Source: JAIVGV01 sp032229975 (lineage in GTDB: Bacteria; Acidobacteriota; Blastocatellia; Pyrinomonadales; Pyrinomonadaceae). Taken from it: a stretch of DNA of 64,000 bases. Shown here piece by piece: positions 23,884-35,202 of this stretch; position 1 is the first letter of the stretch, and each line of letters starts with the position of its first letter. The stretch lies in NCBI GenBank assembly GCA_032229975.1, contig JAVXVG010000052.1:1-64000 (forward strand), given 5' to 3'. Both the position numbers and the translations under genes were made by a program. A model generated the notes under the pieces. That model searched no databases. It was not told the DNA's origin and saw only the letters and a program-made list of their open reading frames with translations.

Positions 23884-24882
23884 TCACGTGCGCGGCAGTA
23901 GATCGACGTTGAAGGAATCGTCTCCGCGACGCACGCGCAGGCGGACGCGCCCCGATTCGGTCTTTGAGAGTGCCTTCTCGGCATCCTCCTGCGTGCGCAC
24001 GTCCTTGCCGTTGATCTTTTCGAGCACGTCGCCGGGCCTGATACCGGCTGCGCCTGCGGGCGCGTTGGTCTCCGCCAAGATCACGATCAGCCCTTTGACG
24101 TTCGTTAGTTTGAAGCGAGCCGAAAGCTCTGGGGTCGGCGGCGCGGCGCGCAGACCGAGCCGTCCGCCAGTGGCCTTCAACTCGAAGCTGCCCGCCTCGG
24201 TCGCACGCACGGTTGTCTCCGTCTTCGCGGCGGGCGCGTCGCCGCCCGTGCTCAGCTTGATCGTCGAGCCGTCACGCACGACGGTCAGCGTGAAGACGTT
24301 TGTGTGCTGGCGCGCGAGCTGCGCGAGCCGGCTGCGCAGGTCGTTCGTGTCGCCGACGGCAGCGTCGTTGACCGCAGTGATCACGTCTCGGCGTTCGAGC
24401 CCGGCGCGCTGGGCAAGGGTGTCGGGCTCGACCGTGCTGACGAGCACGCCGCGCGGCGCGAGGCCGAGGGCCGCCGCAGATGTGGGCGTCAAATCCTGCA
24501 CGACCGCTCCGATCTGGATCGGCGGTGGCGCGGGCTCCGGGGCTTTGACGGGCACGCGCGGCGTCGGCGTGTTCACGGGGCTCGGCGTCGGATTAGATGT
24601 CCTGTAGTTGGCCCCGACCGCGCGGAGCACCGCCGGGGTCGCGCCAGCCCGTCGCAGTTCCGCTTCGATCTGCGGCGTCAGTTGGAAATCCACGCCGTAT
24701 CTTTGAATCTCCCGCATCATTTCGGTAGCCGTGAGCCCGCCGTGCTGCAGCGCCGCCAGCAGCCCCGTCTTGGTGATCGGCTTCTTCTGTTGTGCAGCGA
24801 CGCAGACCGACAAGATGAGTAGAGCGACGAGCAGCAGCGCGCCCGAAGTCAACGCTCGAAACAGACGGTTACTGACATTCAT
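23884..24882 (-). CDS. Exported protein with two PDZ domains
   Basis: A 332-residue protein with a signal peptide or membrane anchor (about 13-30), an N-terminal helical region, a Pro/Thr-rich linker at about 97-120, and two PDZ-like modules. The first has LAPRGVLVSTVEPDTLAQRAG near 145-165 and the second GLIVILAETNAPAGAAGIRPGD near 265-285. No protease domain is present, so it is an adaptor rather than an HtrA protease. The FHA-trypsin protein upstream on the same strand has no PDZ domain of its own, so a joint function is conceivable; that is inference. Confidence 0.8.
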   Translation of the reverse strand: MNVSNRLFRALTSGALLLVALLILSVCVAAQQKKPITKTGLLAALQHGGLTATEMMREIQRYGVDFQLTPQIEAELRRAGATPAVLRAVGANYRTSNPTPSPVNTPTPRVPVKAPEPAPPPIQIGAVVQDLTPTSAAALGLAPRGVLVSTVEPDTLAQRAGLERRDVITAVNDAAVGDTNDLRSRLAQLARQHTNVFTLTVVRDGSTIKLSTGGDAPAAKTETTVRATEAGSFELKATGGRLGLRAAPPTPELSARFKLTNVKGLIVILAETNAPAGAAGIRPGDVLEKINGKDVRTQEDAEKALSKTESGRVRLRVRRGDDSFNVDLLPRT

Positions 24883-25000
24883 CTCCGCACCTCACATCCG
24901 CCGGACGCGTCCGGCAGAGAATCGCCAAGCCGCATCGCTTAAACAGTAGCCGCTCCGTTAGGTCGTCGATTAAACCCGCGCGCGAGGATTCGCACGTTGC

Positions 25001-26490
<1,490 letters not shown>

Positions 26491-26494
<4 letters not shown>

Positions 26495-27438
26495 TGCGCC
26501 CACCTCAGTTCTCGCGTCTCGGACGCCTGCGGGCGCGGCGACGTGTCGGGTGGTCTGACGCCAAGCACGCCCACAGTGATGTTGTCGTGGCCGCCGCGCT
26601 CCCTCGCGAGTGCGACGAGACGCGCGCACGCCGCGCCGGGGGCGTTCGCCGCGACCGCCTCCCCGATCTCTTCCTCCTTGACTAGATCGTAGAGGCCGTC
26701 CGAGCAGACGACGAAGCTGTCGCCGAGGCGCAAGGGGAGCGGCGCGTCCCATGTCCGTATCGAGACTTCGGGGCCGCCGCCGAGTGCGGAGATGATCACA
26801 TTCTTGTCCGGGTGCTTGCGCGCCTGCGCGCGGGTGAGCAGTCCGTTCTTGACCATCGCGCCGACCACCGAGTCGTCTTCCGTCATCAGGTATATCTGGC
26901 CCTCGCGCACGAGATAGACGCGGCTGTCGCCGACGTTGGCGGAGAAGGCGAAACCGCCCTTGACGGCGAGCGCCGAGCAGGTCGTGCCCATGCCCGCGAG
27001 CGCGGGATCGACGCTCGCAGCTTCGCGGATCGCGCCATTGGCGGCGCGCAGAGCATCGACGAGCGCCAACTGCGTGTCGCCCTCGTGGTCATAATAGACG
27101 CGCCCGATCACGTCGGCGGCTGTGCTGCTCGCGATCTCGCCAGCGGAGTTTCCGCCGACGCCATCGGCGACGATCATGAGGACACCCTTGCGCGAGGTGA
27201 CCTGTGGATCGGCGGAACTGACGAAGCGACCGCAGTCCTCGTTCGTCTCTCGCGCACAGCCGACATCCGTGAGCACGCTTGCGGCGATCTCGTAAGCGTC
27301 CCAGCCGAGCCCGAAGTTGGCCGTCGGCCTCTGCCCCGCCGCGCTCTGAGTGTCCGCGCTCTGGGCCAGCGCGCTTTGAGCCGTCGTCGGCTCCGCGCCT
27401 CTCCGCTTCTTCCACAGGCTAAACATCGAATTATTCAC
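26491..27438 (-). CDS. PP2C-type serine/threonine phosphatase
   Basis: A 315-residue PPM phosphatase. Metal-binding motifs are TNEDC near 67, VADGVGG near 92, SDGLYDLV near 245 and GGHDNITV near 292. The first 40 residues are Ala/Gln/Ser-rich and lie before the domain. GTG at 27438 or ATG at 27426 could be the start; neither has a strong ribosome-binding site. It overlaps the following kinase gene by 4 bases, so it likely reverses that kinase's phosphorylation. Confidence 0.93.
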
Positions 27439-27495
27439 TCTCTTCTCAGAGCCGGTCGGCGGGCCTTGACGATCCGTCGCCAGTTGCGTTGTGGA

Positions 27496-28755
27496 TCAGG
27501 GGGCCTTCTCCTCAGGCTCCAACGCTATGGAAAAGTCCCTCTGGTTTTCCGTGACGGAGACGGGCAGCGTCTTGTCCGCAAAGTTCTTGCGCTTGAAGGT
27601 CAGGTAAACGGTCTTGCCCAGCGGCTCGGTCATCGTGTAGGGCGTCGTCCCGACGAGATGCCCGTCGCGCCAGACCTCGGCCGCGCCGTCAACCGTGCTG
27701 ATGACCATCGACTTCAACTCGCCGCGCGAGGTGCCATTTCCGACCTGTTGAGCCACCTGCGTCGGTGCTGGCTGGACGACCGGGCGGGGCGTGTCGTCGC
27801 CCGCCGTGGCGTAAACAATCGCGGTGACGGCGAGCACGAGCGCGCCGAGCGATGCGGCCAGCCAGATGGCGAGAGGCGGCACGCTCCATCGCTCGCGCTG
27901 TTCCTCGCGCTCCTCGGCTGGCGGCGTGAAGAGCGAGGCGCGCAGGTCGTGCACGTCCGCGAGGAGTTGGTCGGCGTTCTGGTAGCGGTGCGACGCGTTC
28001 TTCTTCAAACAACGCGTGATGATCGACTCAACGCCTGCGGGCAGAGACGGATCGAGCGCCGACGCATGGACGTAGTCGCAGCTCCTGATCTGCTCGATGA
28101 GCGCGCCCGCAGTCTCCGCGCGGAAAGGGAATTCGCCCGTGACCATCTCGTAGAGGAGGATGCCGAGCGCCCAGATGTCGCAACGCGCATCCGCCGGGCG
28201 GCCCTTGAGCTGTTCGGGCGACAGATAGTTGAGCGTGCCGATCACGTCGCCAGCAAGCGTCAGGTTCGGTGATGCCTCGCCCTTGGCGATGCCGAAGTCC
28301 AGCAGCTTCGCAGCGCCGCCCGCGCCCACCTTAATGTTGTTCGACTTGATGTCGCGGTGGATGATCGCGTTTTGGTGGACGTAGCCGACCGCCTCAACCA
28401 CCTGCTCAAAGATCGCGAGCGCCTCGCGCGGCGCGAGTCGTCCGCGCGCCCCGACATACTCGTCGAGCGTCTGCCCCGCAACGTACTCCATCACGATGCA
28501 GGGGCAGCCGGAGACTTCGGCGAAGTCGTAGAGCGCGGCGATGCTCCGGTGGTGCAGCTTCGACTGGATGCGCGCCTCGTTGATGAAGCGTTCACTTAGT
28601 CCGCGGTCGGCGCGCGCCGTCAGTACCTTGACCGCTACGACCCGGCCGATTTTAGAGTGGACGCCGCGATAGACCTCGCCCATCCCGCCCGCGCCGAGGA
28701 AATCGACCAGACGGTACTCACCGACCAACCTGTTGAGGAGGCTTCCGCTGTGCAT
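27496..28755 (-). CDS. Serine/threonine protein kinase with PEGA-like C-terminal domain
   Basis: A 419-residue kinase with GAGGMGEVYRG, VVAVKVLTA, HRDIKSNNIKVG, DFGIAKGE and LSPEQLKG. One membrane helix (LAIWLAASLGALVLAVTAIV, near 295-315) leads to a C-terminal domain with strands resembling PEGA repeats (AEVWRDGHLVGTTPYTMTEP), a sensor-like module common in membrane kinases. It lies between the FHA-protease gene and the phosphatase gene on the same strand. The activation-loop RD motif is conserved, so it is probably active. Confidence 0.92.
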   Translation of the reverse strand: MHSGSLLNRLVGEYRLVDFLGAGGMGEVYRGVHSKIGRVVAVKVLTARADRGLSERFINEARIQSKLHHRSIAALYDFAEVSGCPCIVMEYVAGQTLDEYVGARGRLAPREALAIFEQVVEAVGYVHQNAIIHRDIKSNNIKVGAGGAAKLLDFGIAKGEASPNLTLAGDVIGTLNYLSPEQLKGRPADARCDIWALGILLYEMVTGEFPFRAETAGALIEQIRSCDYVHASALDPSLPAGVESIITRCLKKNASHRYQNADQLLADVHDLRASLFTPPAEEREEQRERWSVPPLAIWLAASLGALVLAVTAIVYATAGDDTPRPVVQPAPTQVAQQVGNGTSRGELKSMVISTVDGAAEVWRDGHLVGTTPYTMTEPLGKTVYLTFKRKNFADKTLPVSVTENQRDFSIALEPEEKAP

Positions 28756-28889
28756 CTCAGGCTCGATTGCATCGTCGAACGGCGACGACGTGTTGTCATG
28801 ATAGGTCGGTTAGGCGGACGCGAGATGGGGCATTCGCGGCGACGGATCGCTCGTAGCGAGTGATCTGCCGCCGCGAACACGCCCGCGCT

Positions 28890-30686
28890 TCACTTCATGA
28901 CTGAGGTGACGCCCATCAGTTCCTTGGCGTAGCGGATCGGCACGGCGCCTGAGATGGCGAAGTCGTGCTCGCGGCCAAGCCCATAGGTGAATAACGCGAT
29001 GACGTGCCCCTTGTCGTCGAAGACGGGTCCGCCGCTGTTGCCGTGGCCCGTAGTGTTAATGGTCAACTGATAGATGTCGCCCATAGTGGAGATGACCATG
29101 TCCTTGCCGGCTTGCGCGTCCTGCCCGCGCAGGATCGTTGAGATAAAGCCGACGCTCAGAGTCGCGTTGGGGACGATGCCCATCTGCTGATCCTGATAGC
29201 CGCCCTGATAGCCCTTAGTGCCGACGATGATGATCTGCTTCGGCGCGGCGCCGGGGAAGCCAAGCACGGTCGCCGCGTCGCCCGGCTTGATCGTGTCGTA
29301 GTTATCGTTCAACTCGACCTTCTTGAGCGGTTCAGGAATGTCAATCTTCAACATCGCCACGTCGTGCCGATCCGAGACGCGCGCCACCTTGGCCGGAATG
29401 CGCAACTCCGTCTTCGGGAAGGTCACGTTGAGCGCATCGTCGCGACCGTCAACCGTGGCACGCCCGAGGTCAGACCCGCCGAACTGTTTCGTGTCCGCCG
29501 GTATCCAGTCCACCGACCGCTGATCGATGATCTGCGGCTGCCCGTCCTTGCCGACCAGCGGCGTCCCATCGTCCTTCACGAGCAGACCGGGGAAGGCGAA
29601 ACTTGGGAACTCGTAGTTGGTCTTCCACGGGGTCGCGACGTGCAGGTTCGTGATGATGAAACCGTCGCTCGTGACGACGAACCCGGAGCCCGTGAGGCTG
29701 GAACCGACGGGCAGGACGGGACCGTTGCTGTCGCTCGTCAGCGAAGGCTCGACGGTGTTGCCCCTGTTTGACTGGACGACCTTGTACATCGCCACGTAGC
29801 CGCGACCGTCCGGGACGAGCTGCTTCTCCTTGCCGTCCTTGTCCTTGTACTTATTCGGCATGTACTGGAAGAAGAGCGGGCTGCCGGTGCGCGTGTTGAT
29901 CAGGTTCCACGTGCCCTGAATATACACGGTCGAGTCGGTGTAGGCACCGGCGACCTCGGCGGGCGTCATCGCGCCGGTGCGCCCTTCGACAGCGCCGGTG
30001 CGCAAGCCGAGACCGTTTATCTGCTGCTGGGCATCCTTCGTGGCGGCGGCGTTGGCGGCTGCCAACTCGGCCGCTTTCCTGTGCGACCACCAGACCGAGC
30101 CCGCGATGCCAACGGCGACGAGCAGCAGCAGCACGGCCGCTCCGACGATCATGTTCCTGCGAGACTCGCTCTTCGACTGCGACACCATCCGCATCACGGT
30201 CGTCTTGCCGACAGCCGTGCGCCCGCCGGTGGAACTGCCTGCCGCCGCGCTCGACAGCGAGTCGGCGACGCGCGTCGCCGGCGGCGAGTTCTTCAGCGCG
30301 GTCTGGGCTTCCCCGTCGGTGCCGATGCGCGTCGGGCGCACCATGCTTTCGGGGCGCGGTTCGAGATCGAACTGGAACTCGGGGCCGCCCGGCCCGAACT
30401 GGACTACGTCGCCGGGCGCGATGTTGGCCGCCCCGATGATGCGCTCCTTGTTGAGGTAGGTGCCGTTGCGGCTGCCGAGGTCTTTGATCATGAACTGCGG
30501 CGAGTCCGGTCCGGCACGCATGATCTTGGCGTGCTGGCGGCCAACAAGGTCGTCCTTGTCGGGATCGTACTTGACAGTCGCGGACGGATCGCGCCCGATG
30601 ACCAGCTCTTCGAAATGGTTTAGGGGGAACTCTTCTACCTGATTCGCCTTCGAGCCGCTCAGGTGTTTAAGCACGATACGTTTCAT
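28890..30686 (-). CDS. FHA-domain membrane serine protease (trypsin-like)
   Basis: A 598-residue protein. Residues 1-105 are an FHA domain with IGRDPSATVKYDP, GRQHAKI and LGSRNGTYLN, the pThr-binding features. One membrane helix spans 180-200 (MIVGAAVLLLLVAVGIAGSVW). The periplasmic part (about 330-590) is a trypsin-like protease with the histidine in TNLHVATPW, aspartate in HDVAMLKID and serine in TGHGNSGGPVF. The start at 30686 is preceded by a strong GGAGGAGG ribosome-binding site; an upstream start at 30725 is less likely. It is the first gene of the kinase/phosphatase run and links phospho-recognition inside to proteolysis outside. Confidence 0.9.
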   Translation of the reverse strand: MKRIVLKHLSGSKANQVEEFPLNHFEELVIGRDPSATVKYDPDKDDLVGRQHAKIMRAGPDSPQFMIKDLGSRNGTYLNKERIIGAANIAPGDVVQFGPGGPEFQFDLEPRPESMVRPTRIGTDGEAQTALKNSPPATRVADSLSSAAAGSSTGGRTAVGKTTVMRMVSQSKSESRRNMIVGAAVLLLLVAVGIAGSVWWSHRKAAELAAANAAATKDAQQQINGLGLRTGAVEGRTGAMTPAEVAGAYTDSTVYIQGTWNLINTRTGSPLFFQYMPNKYKDKDGKEKQLVPDGRGYVAMYKVVQSNRGNTVEPSLTSDSNGPVLPVGSSLTGSGFVVTSDGFIITNLHVATPWKTNYEFPSFAFPGLLVKDDGTPLVGKDGQPQIIDQRSVDWIPADTKQFGGSDLGRATVDGRDDALNVTFPKTELRIPAKVARVSDRHDVAMLKIDIPEPLKKVELNDNYDTIKPGDAATVLGFPGAAPKQIIIVGTKGYQGGYQDQQMGIVPNATLSVGFISTILRGQDAQAGKDMVISTMGDIYQLTINTTGHGNSGGPVFDDKGHVIALFTYGLGREHDFAISGAVPIRYAKELMGVTSVMK

Positions 30687-30869
30687 CACGAACCTCCTCC
30701 AGAAATTCACACGTGCCGGGGGCACCGTTAAGGAAAATCATTATTCAACAGACTAACGCGCGAGACGGCGGGCAAAACAGACACGCGGCGGAAAAAAGTT
30801 TTACGGGCTCGGCGGGCTGGGGTATTATGTCGCTCTTCGATGGCGCCCCGACCGCCGGTCACGGCAGAG

Positions 30870-31454
30870 ATGAACAACCCCGAAGACATCACGCGCATAC
30901 TCCAGGACTGGGGTGAGGGCCGGTCCGGTGCGCAGGAGCGACTGTTCCTCGCCGTTTACGACGAGCTGCGGCGCGTGGCGCGCAAGTGCTTGCGCAGGGA
31001 GAGCCCCGATCAGAACTTGCAGCCGACCGAGCTGGTGCACGAAGCCTACATGCGCCTCGTCGATCAGACTCGCGTCACCTGGCAGAACCGCGCGCACTTC
31101 TTCGGCATCGCCGCGCAGCAGATGCGCCGCATCCTCGTCGATCGCGCGCGCGCGCGCAAAGCCGACAAGCGCGGCGGCGACATTTCGCTGCTCGCCTTCG
31201 ACGAGTCGCACGCCGCGCCGCAGGGGCAGGCGCAGGTCGATCTGCTCGCGCTCGACGAGGCGCTCGAACGGCTCGCGAAGGTGGACGAACGCAAAGCGCG
31301 CGTCGTCGAGATGCGCTTCTTCGCGGGACTGAAGGAAGAGGAGATCGCCGAGTGCCTGAACGTCTCGACCAAGACGGTCGAGCGCGACTGGCAGATGGCA
31401 AAGCTGTGGCTCTACCGCGAACTCGTGCCGTCGGGCGTGGGCGAGTCCCGCTAA
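30870..31454 (+). CDS. ECF-type RNA polymerase sigma factor (TIGR02999-like)
   Basis: A 194-residue sigma factor. Sigma-2 spans about 8-90 (RILQDWGEGRSGAQERLF and the ELVHEAYMRLVD segment), and sigma-4 about 130-185 with a helix-turn-helix EEEIAECLNVSTKTVERDW. This subfamily is expanded in Acidobacteriota and Planctomycetes and commonly sits next to a kinase gene, as here. The start at 30870 matches the family (MNNPEDITRILQDW); an ATG at 30840 is in frame. No anti-sigma gene is present, so the kinase may control it. Divergent from the FHA-protease gene. Confidence 0.88.
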   Translation: MNNPEDITRILQDWGEGRSGAQERLFLAVYDELRRVARKCLRRESPDQNLQPTELVHEAYMRLVDQTRVTWQNRAHFFGIAAQQMRRILVDRARARKADKRGGDISLLAFDESHAAPQGQAQVDLLALDEALERLAKVDERKARVVEMRFFAGLKEEEIAECLNVSTKTVERDWQMAKLWLYRELVPSGVGESR

Positions 31455-31570
31455 GCCCGTAACTTCGACAACCGCGCACCGCGAGCCGGCCCTTCCGATC
31501 TCCCGGTCTACCTTTCGATCTCCCGATCGCCCTTTAACGGCTACCGGAAACCTTTAACCAGAGGCATCTC

Positions 31571-34045
31571 ATGTCATCAGAGCATTGGCGCAAAGCCGAA
31601 GAGTTAGTGCACGGCGCGCTCGGCGTCGCGCCCGGCGAGCGCGCCGTGTGGCTGGCGCGCGCCTGCGAAGGCGACGACTCGATGCGCGACTACGTCGAGC
31701 GACTGCTGGCGTGCGAGTCGCCTTCGCGCGATTTCTTGGAGACGCCCGCGCTGTCGCTTGGCGACGAAGGGTTGGCGCGCGATACCGAGCCGCCGGACGC
31801 GCTCGCCGGAGGGCAGCGCGTCGGCCCGTACCTGATCGTGCGCGAGCTGGGGCGAGGCGGGATGGGCGCCGTATATCTTGCCCGCCGCGACGACGAGTTC
31901 CGCCAGTACGTCGCCGTCAAGATCGTGCGGCGCGGGATGGACTCGGAGGACATCCTGCGCCGCTTCCGCAACGAGCGGCAGATTCTCGCCTCGCTCGAAC
32001 ACCCCAATATCGCGCGCCTCTTAGACGGCGGCACGACGCAAGACGGCCTCCCGTATCTCGTCATGGAGTACGTCGAGGGCACACCGGTCACGCAGTACTG
32101 CGACCGCCACCGGCTCTCGACGGGCGAGCGGCTCGATCTCTTCCGCACCATCTGCGCCGCCGTGCAGCACGCGCACCAGAACCTCATCGTGCACCGTGAC
32201 CTGAAGCCCTCGAACATCCTCATCACGGCGGAGGGCACCCCGAAGCTGCTGGACTTCGGCATCGCCAAGATTCTCAACTCGACCCTCTCCTCGCTCCCGA
32301 TGGAGCGGACGCGAACGGAGCTGCGCGTCCTGACGCCCGCCTACGCCAGCCCCGAGCAGGTGCGCGGCGAGAAGATGACGACGGTCAGTGACGTTTACTC
32401 GCTCGGTGTGCTGCTCTACGAGTTGCTCGCGGGCCACCGGCCCTATCGCGCCGACGGTGCGCCGCCGCACGAGATGGCCCGCGTCATCTGCCAGCAGGAG
32501 CCCGCGCGGCCGAGCGTCGCCGCCGCCCGCCCCGAAGTCTTGACCCACGACGGCGGCGAGCCCGACACGACGATTGCGCCCGAGTCGGTCGCACGCGACC
32601 GCCACACGCAGCCCGACCGCCTGCGCCGTCAACTCGAGGGCGACCTCGACAACATCGTCCTGATGGCGCTCAGGAAGGAGCCGCAGCGCCGCTACGGCTC
32701 AGCCGAGCAGCTCTCAGCCGACATCCAACGCCACCTCGACGGGCTGCCCGTCAGCGCGCGCAAAGACACCTTCTCCTACCGCAGCGCGAAGTTCATCAAG
32801 CGACACAGGAGAAGCGTCATCGCGGCCTTGTTGATCCTGCTCGCGCTCACTGCGGGGCTCGCGGCTACGGCTTGGGAGGCGAGGGTCGCGAGGGCCCAAC
32901 GCGCGAGGGCCGACCGCCGGTTCAACGATGTGCGCAAGCTCGCCCACTCGAACCTCTTCGAGCTGCACGACGCCATCGCCAACCTGCCCGGCTCGACCCC
33001 TGCGCGCGAACTGCTGGTCAAGAGGGCGCTCGAATACTTCGACAGTTTGGCGCAGGAGTCTGGCGACGATCCTTCTCTCCAGCGCGAAATCGTGTCGGCA
33101 TACCTCAAGGTCGGGAACGTCCTCGGCAACCCGAATAGCGCGAACCTCGGCGACTCGTCGGGCGCGTTGCAAAGTTACGGCAAGGCGCTCTCGGTCGATC
33201 AGCGAATCCTGGCGGCCAACCCCGCGGACGGTGAGGCGCACCGTCTCTCGGCCGTCATCTACGAGAAGATGAGCGACGTGCAGGCCGTCACGGGCGACAT
33301 GCGCGGCGCGGTCGATAGCTCAAGCAGATCGCTTTCGATCTTCCGCGAGATCGCCACATCACACCCGACGGAGTCGCCCGCCCAAATCTCCCTCGCCATC
33401 AGCCACATCAAGTGGGGCGACGTGCTGGGCAACCCGGACTTCCCGAACGGCGGGGAGCGGCAGGCGGCGACAGAAAGTTATCGCGCCTCTCTGGGGATTC
33501 TGGAGCGCCTTAGCCAGACCGGCACGGATGAGCCGAAGATCCGCCACCTTCGCGGAGTCGTCTATGAAAGGCTCGGCACCATGCTGGTAACACAAGGTCA
33601 AATTGCCGAGGCGTCGGACGCCTACCAGAAGTCGTTGGCGATCCGCGAGGGTTTGGCGTCAGAAAACCCGACCGACGTTGACGCGGTTCGCGACGTGGCG
33701 ATTGCCCACGAAAAGATCGGGAATGTGTTGGAGGCAAAGGGCGACCTGATGGGGGCGTTAGAGAGTCGCCGCAAATCCCTAAGCATCTTCCAAAGACTCG
33801 TCGAAGCCGATCAGCAGAACGTGCAGGCCCGCCAGTCACTCGTCCTTAGCTACCTCCACCTCGGCGACCTGTTGATTAACGCGAAGGTGGGTAGCCGAGT
33901 TGAGGCGCAGCAGAACTACCGGATGGCCCAGGAAGTTCTTCAGCACATCGGCGGCGCGGACGCAGCCGCGAGCGTGAAGTCTCAAGAGCTTCTGGAGAGT
34001 GTTCGTCAACGACTGGGCACTGAGGAGAGAGGCGCAGGGAAGTGA
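31571..34045 (+). CDS. Serine/threonine protein kinase with C-terminal TPR repeats
   Basis: An 824-residue kinase. A short N-terminal helical region (1-75) precedes the catalytic domain (about 85-365) with GRGGMGAVYLAR, AVKIVRRGM, HRDLKPSNI, DFGIAKIL and SPEQVRG. A membrane helix near 418-437 (SVIAALLILLALTAGLAA) divides it from about eight TPR repeats (480-810) that should face the periplasm. This architecture pairs with TIGR02999 sigma factors in Acidobacteriota and suggests that the TPR part senses a ligand and the kinase acts on the sigma factor; the link is inference from adjacency. The preceding 115 bases hold a short direct repeat of TTTCGATCTCCCGATC type. Confidence 0.92.
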   Translation: MSSEHWRKAEELVHGALGVAPGERAVWLARACEGDDSMRDYVERLLACESPSRDFLETPALSLGDEGLARDTEPPDALAGGQRVGPYLIVRELGRGGMGAVYLARRDDEFRQYVAVKIVRRGMDSEDILRRFRNERQILASLEHPNIARLLDGGTTQDGLPYLVMEYVEGTPVTQYCDRHRLSTGERLDLFRTICAAVQHAHQNLIVHRDLKPSNILITAEGTPKLLDFGIAKILNSTLSSLPMERTRTELRVLTPAYASPEQVRGEKMTTVSDVYSLGVLLYELLAGHRPYRADGAPPHEMARVICQQEPARPSVAAARPEVLTHDGGEPDTTIAPESVARDRHTQPDRLRRQLEGDLDNIVLMALRKEPQRRYGSAEQLSADIQRHLDGLPVSARKDTFSYRSAKFIKRHRRSVIAALLILLALTAGLAATAWEARVARAQRARADRRFNDVRKLAHSNLFELHDAIANLPGSTPARELLVKRALEYFDSLAQESGDDPSLQREIVSAYLKVGNVLGNPNSANLGDSSGALQSYGKALSVDQRILAANPADGEAHRLSAVIYEKMSDVQAVTGDMRGAVDSSSRSLSIFREIATSHPTESPAQISLAISHIKWGDVLGNPDFPNGGERQAATESYRASLGILERLSQTGTDEPKIRHLRGVVYERLGTMLVTQGQIAEASDAYQKSLAIREGLASENPTDVDAVRDVAIAHEKIGNVLEAKGDLMGALESRRKSLSIFQRLVEADQQNVQARQSLVLSYLHLGDLLINAKVGSRVEAQQNYRMAQEVLQHIGGADAAASVKSQELLESVRQRLGTEERGAGK

Positions 34046-34228
34046 CGTTAAGGCGGTTATCCTCCTAACTCCTAACGCGCGAATTACACACGCCGCCCGA
34101 CAATACAGTTCAAGTCAAACGAAAACGACGAACGATGAATGAAAGCTAGCCGCGCTCCTGCGGGTTGAAGGAGCTGTTACCCCGCGAGCCCTCATCGCGT
34201 GACATCTCGCCCTCCACGCCCTCCGCTT

Positions 34229-34822
34229 TTACATCAGCCCTCGCCAGTGCGCGATTATCCATGTCACCTGCCACACCCAAAACTGCGCGACACATAAACT
34301 GACCAGCGCGATGAGCGGCTTACGGGGAATCGTCGCCGTCGAGCGAGGGGCCGCCCGCCAGATCAACAGCGCGATAGCCAACGCGAGATAGGTCAGTAGA
34401 TGATTCCACGGACAGAATGGACAGAACGCCTTGAGATGAATTAGCAGCCAGAAGAATCGAAGCGTGAAAAGGGTCGCCACTGCGAGCCAAACCGCCAGCG
34501 TCCGTATGACGTGGTGGCGATACGCTACGCCTAAGCCGCGGCCGCCCACCCACCAGATCAAGCAGCCGAAGTAGAACCCGAAGCCTAAGACAGCGTTGGG
34601 TACATAGAAGGCACGGGCTTGCGGGGTGAGCAACACTTGGTCGCAATCAACGCTTGCAGTCCATGAGCAGATGCCCGTGCCCGGGCTCACGAGGTTGGCG
34701 TGCAAAGCAATATAACGCCAACTCAAATACGCGGTGTCGAGAACAGCGATGGTGAGAACGATGGTCAGCAAACGCTCAAACCTACGTAAAGTCGCAGTCG
34801 TTAGTGTGGCTCTGACGTTCAT
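34229..34822 (-). CDS. Vitamin K epoxide reductase (VKOR) family protein
   Basis: About 197 residues from MNVRATL; an upstream in-frame ATG at 34900 would add 26 residues and cannot be excluded. Four to five hydrophobic helices are visible. The family residues are CSWTASVDCD (the outer loop cysteine pair), VPNAVLG, and the active-site CPFC near the third helix. Bacterial VKOR re-oxidises DsbA-like thiol oxidants in disulfide formation. No DsbA partner is adjacent or fused. Confidence 0.9.
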   Translation of the reverse strand: MNVRATLTTATLRRFERLLTIVLTIAVLDTAYLSWRYIALHANLVSPGTGICSWTASVDCDQVLLTPQARAFYVPNAVLGFGFYFGCLIWWVGGRGLGVAYRHHVIRTLAVWLAVATLFTLRFFWLLIHLKAFCPFCPWNHLLTYLALAIALLIWRAAPRSTATIPRKPLIALVSLCVAQFWVWQVTWIIAHWRGLM

Positions 34823-35023
34823 GGGCGAGCACTTGCGATTAGCTGCCAGGCAGAGTGGTTCAGGAATTAATCTGTCACCTCGGTCGTCGCCGATATTCAT
34901 TGTCCGCCCGAGACGGCTTTTCTCGCGTTAGCAAATAGAGGCGACTTCTGTAAGGAACATCGCGCCGCTTCGTCGGCGATCCCGAAACACATCGGGGGTG
35001 TTATGTCCCCTTCGGTAAATCAA

Positions 35024-35138
35024 AGGGTGATTATATACATGATGCAAAGTAGATGATTTATTGCAATCCATCATCCAGAATAGTTGAAGAATTGATGAGT
35101 GCGCGACTAGCAACCTACGTCAAGTATATAATCACCCT
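35024..35138. mobile_element. MITE-like element, copy 2 (15-bp terminal inverted repeats)
   Basis: AGGGTGATTATATAC at 35024-35038 and its complement at 35124-35138 flank an AT-rich centre that contains a smaller hairpin (TGATG ... CATCA). The right end, GTCAAGTATATAATCACCC, matches the ends of the elements at 21729-21839 and 43919-43964. It occupies most of the 380-base gap between the divergent VKOR and YbjN-like genes; I see no gene in the rest. Confidence 0.6.
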
Positions 35139-35202
35139 ATCTTGCGTGCGCCTAATAGGGCATCACTTCCGACTCCACTTTCTAACACAGAGGAGAATTC
35201 AC

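Noticed and set aside
26812..28272. A 486-codon plus-strand frame opposite the phosphatase and kinase genes
   Set aside because: Arg/Ala/Val-rich composition without motifs; the kinase and PP2C motifs on the minus strand are decisive.
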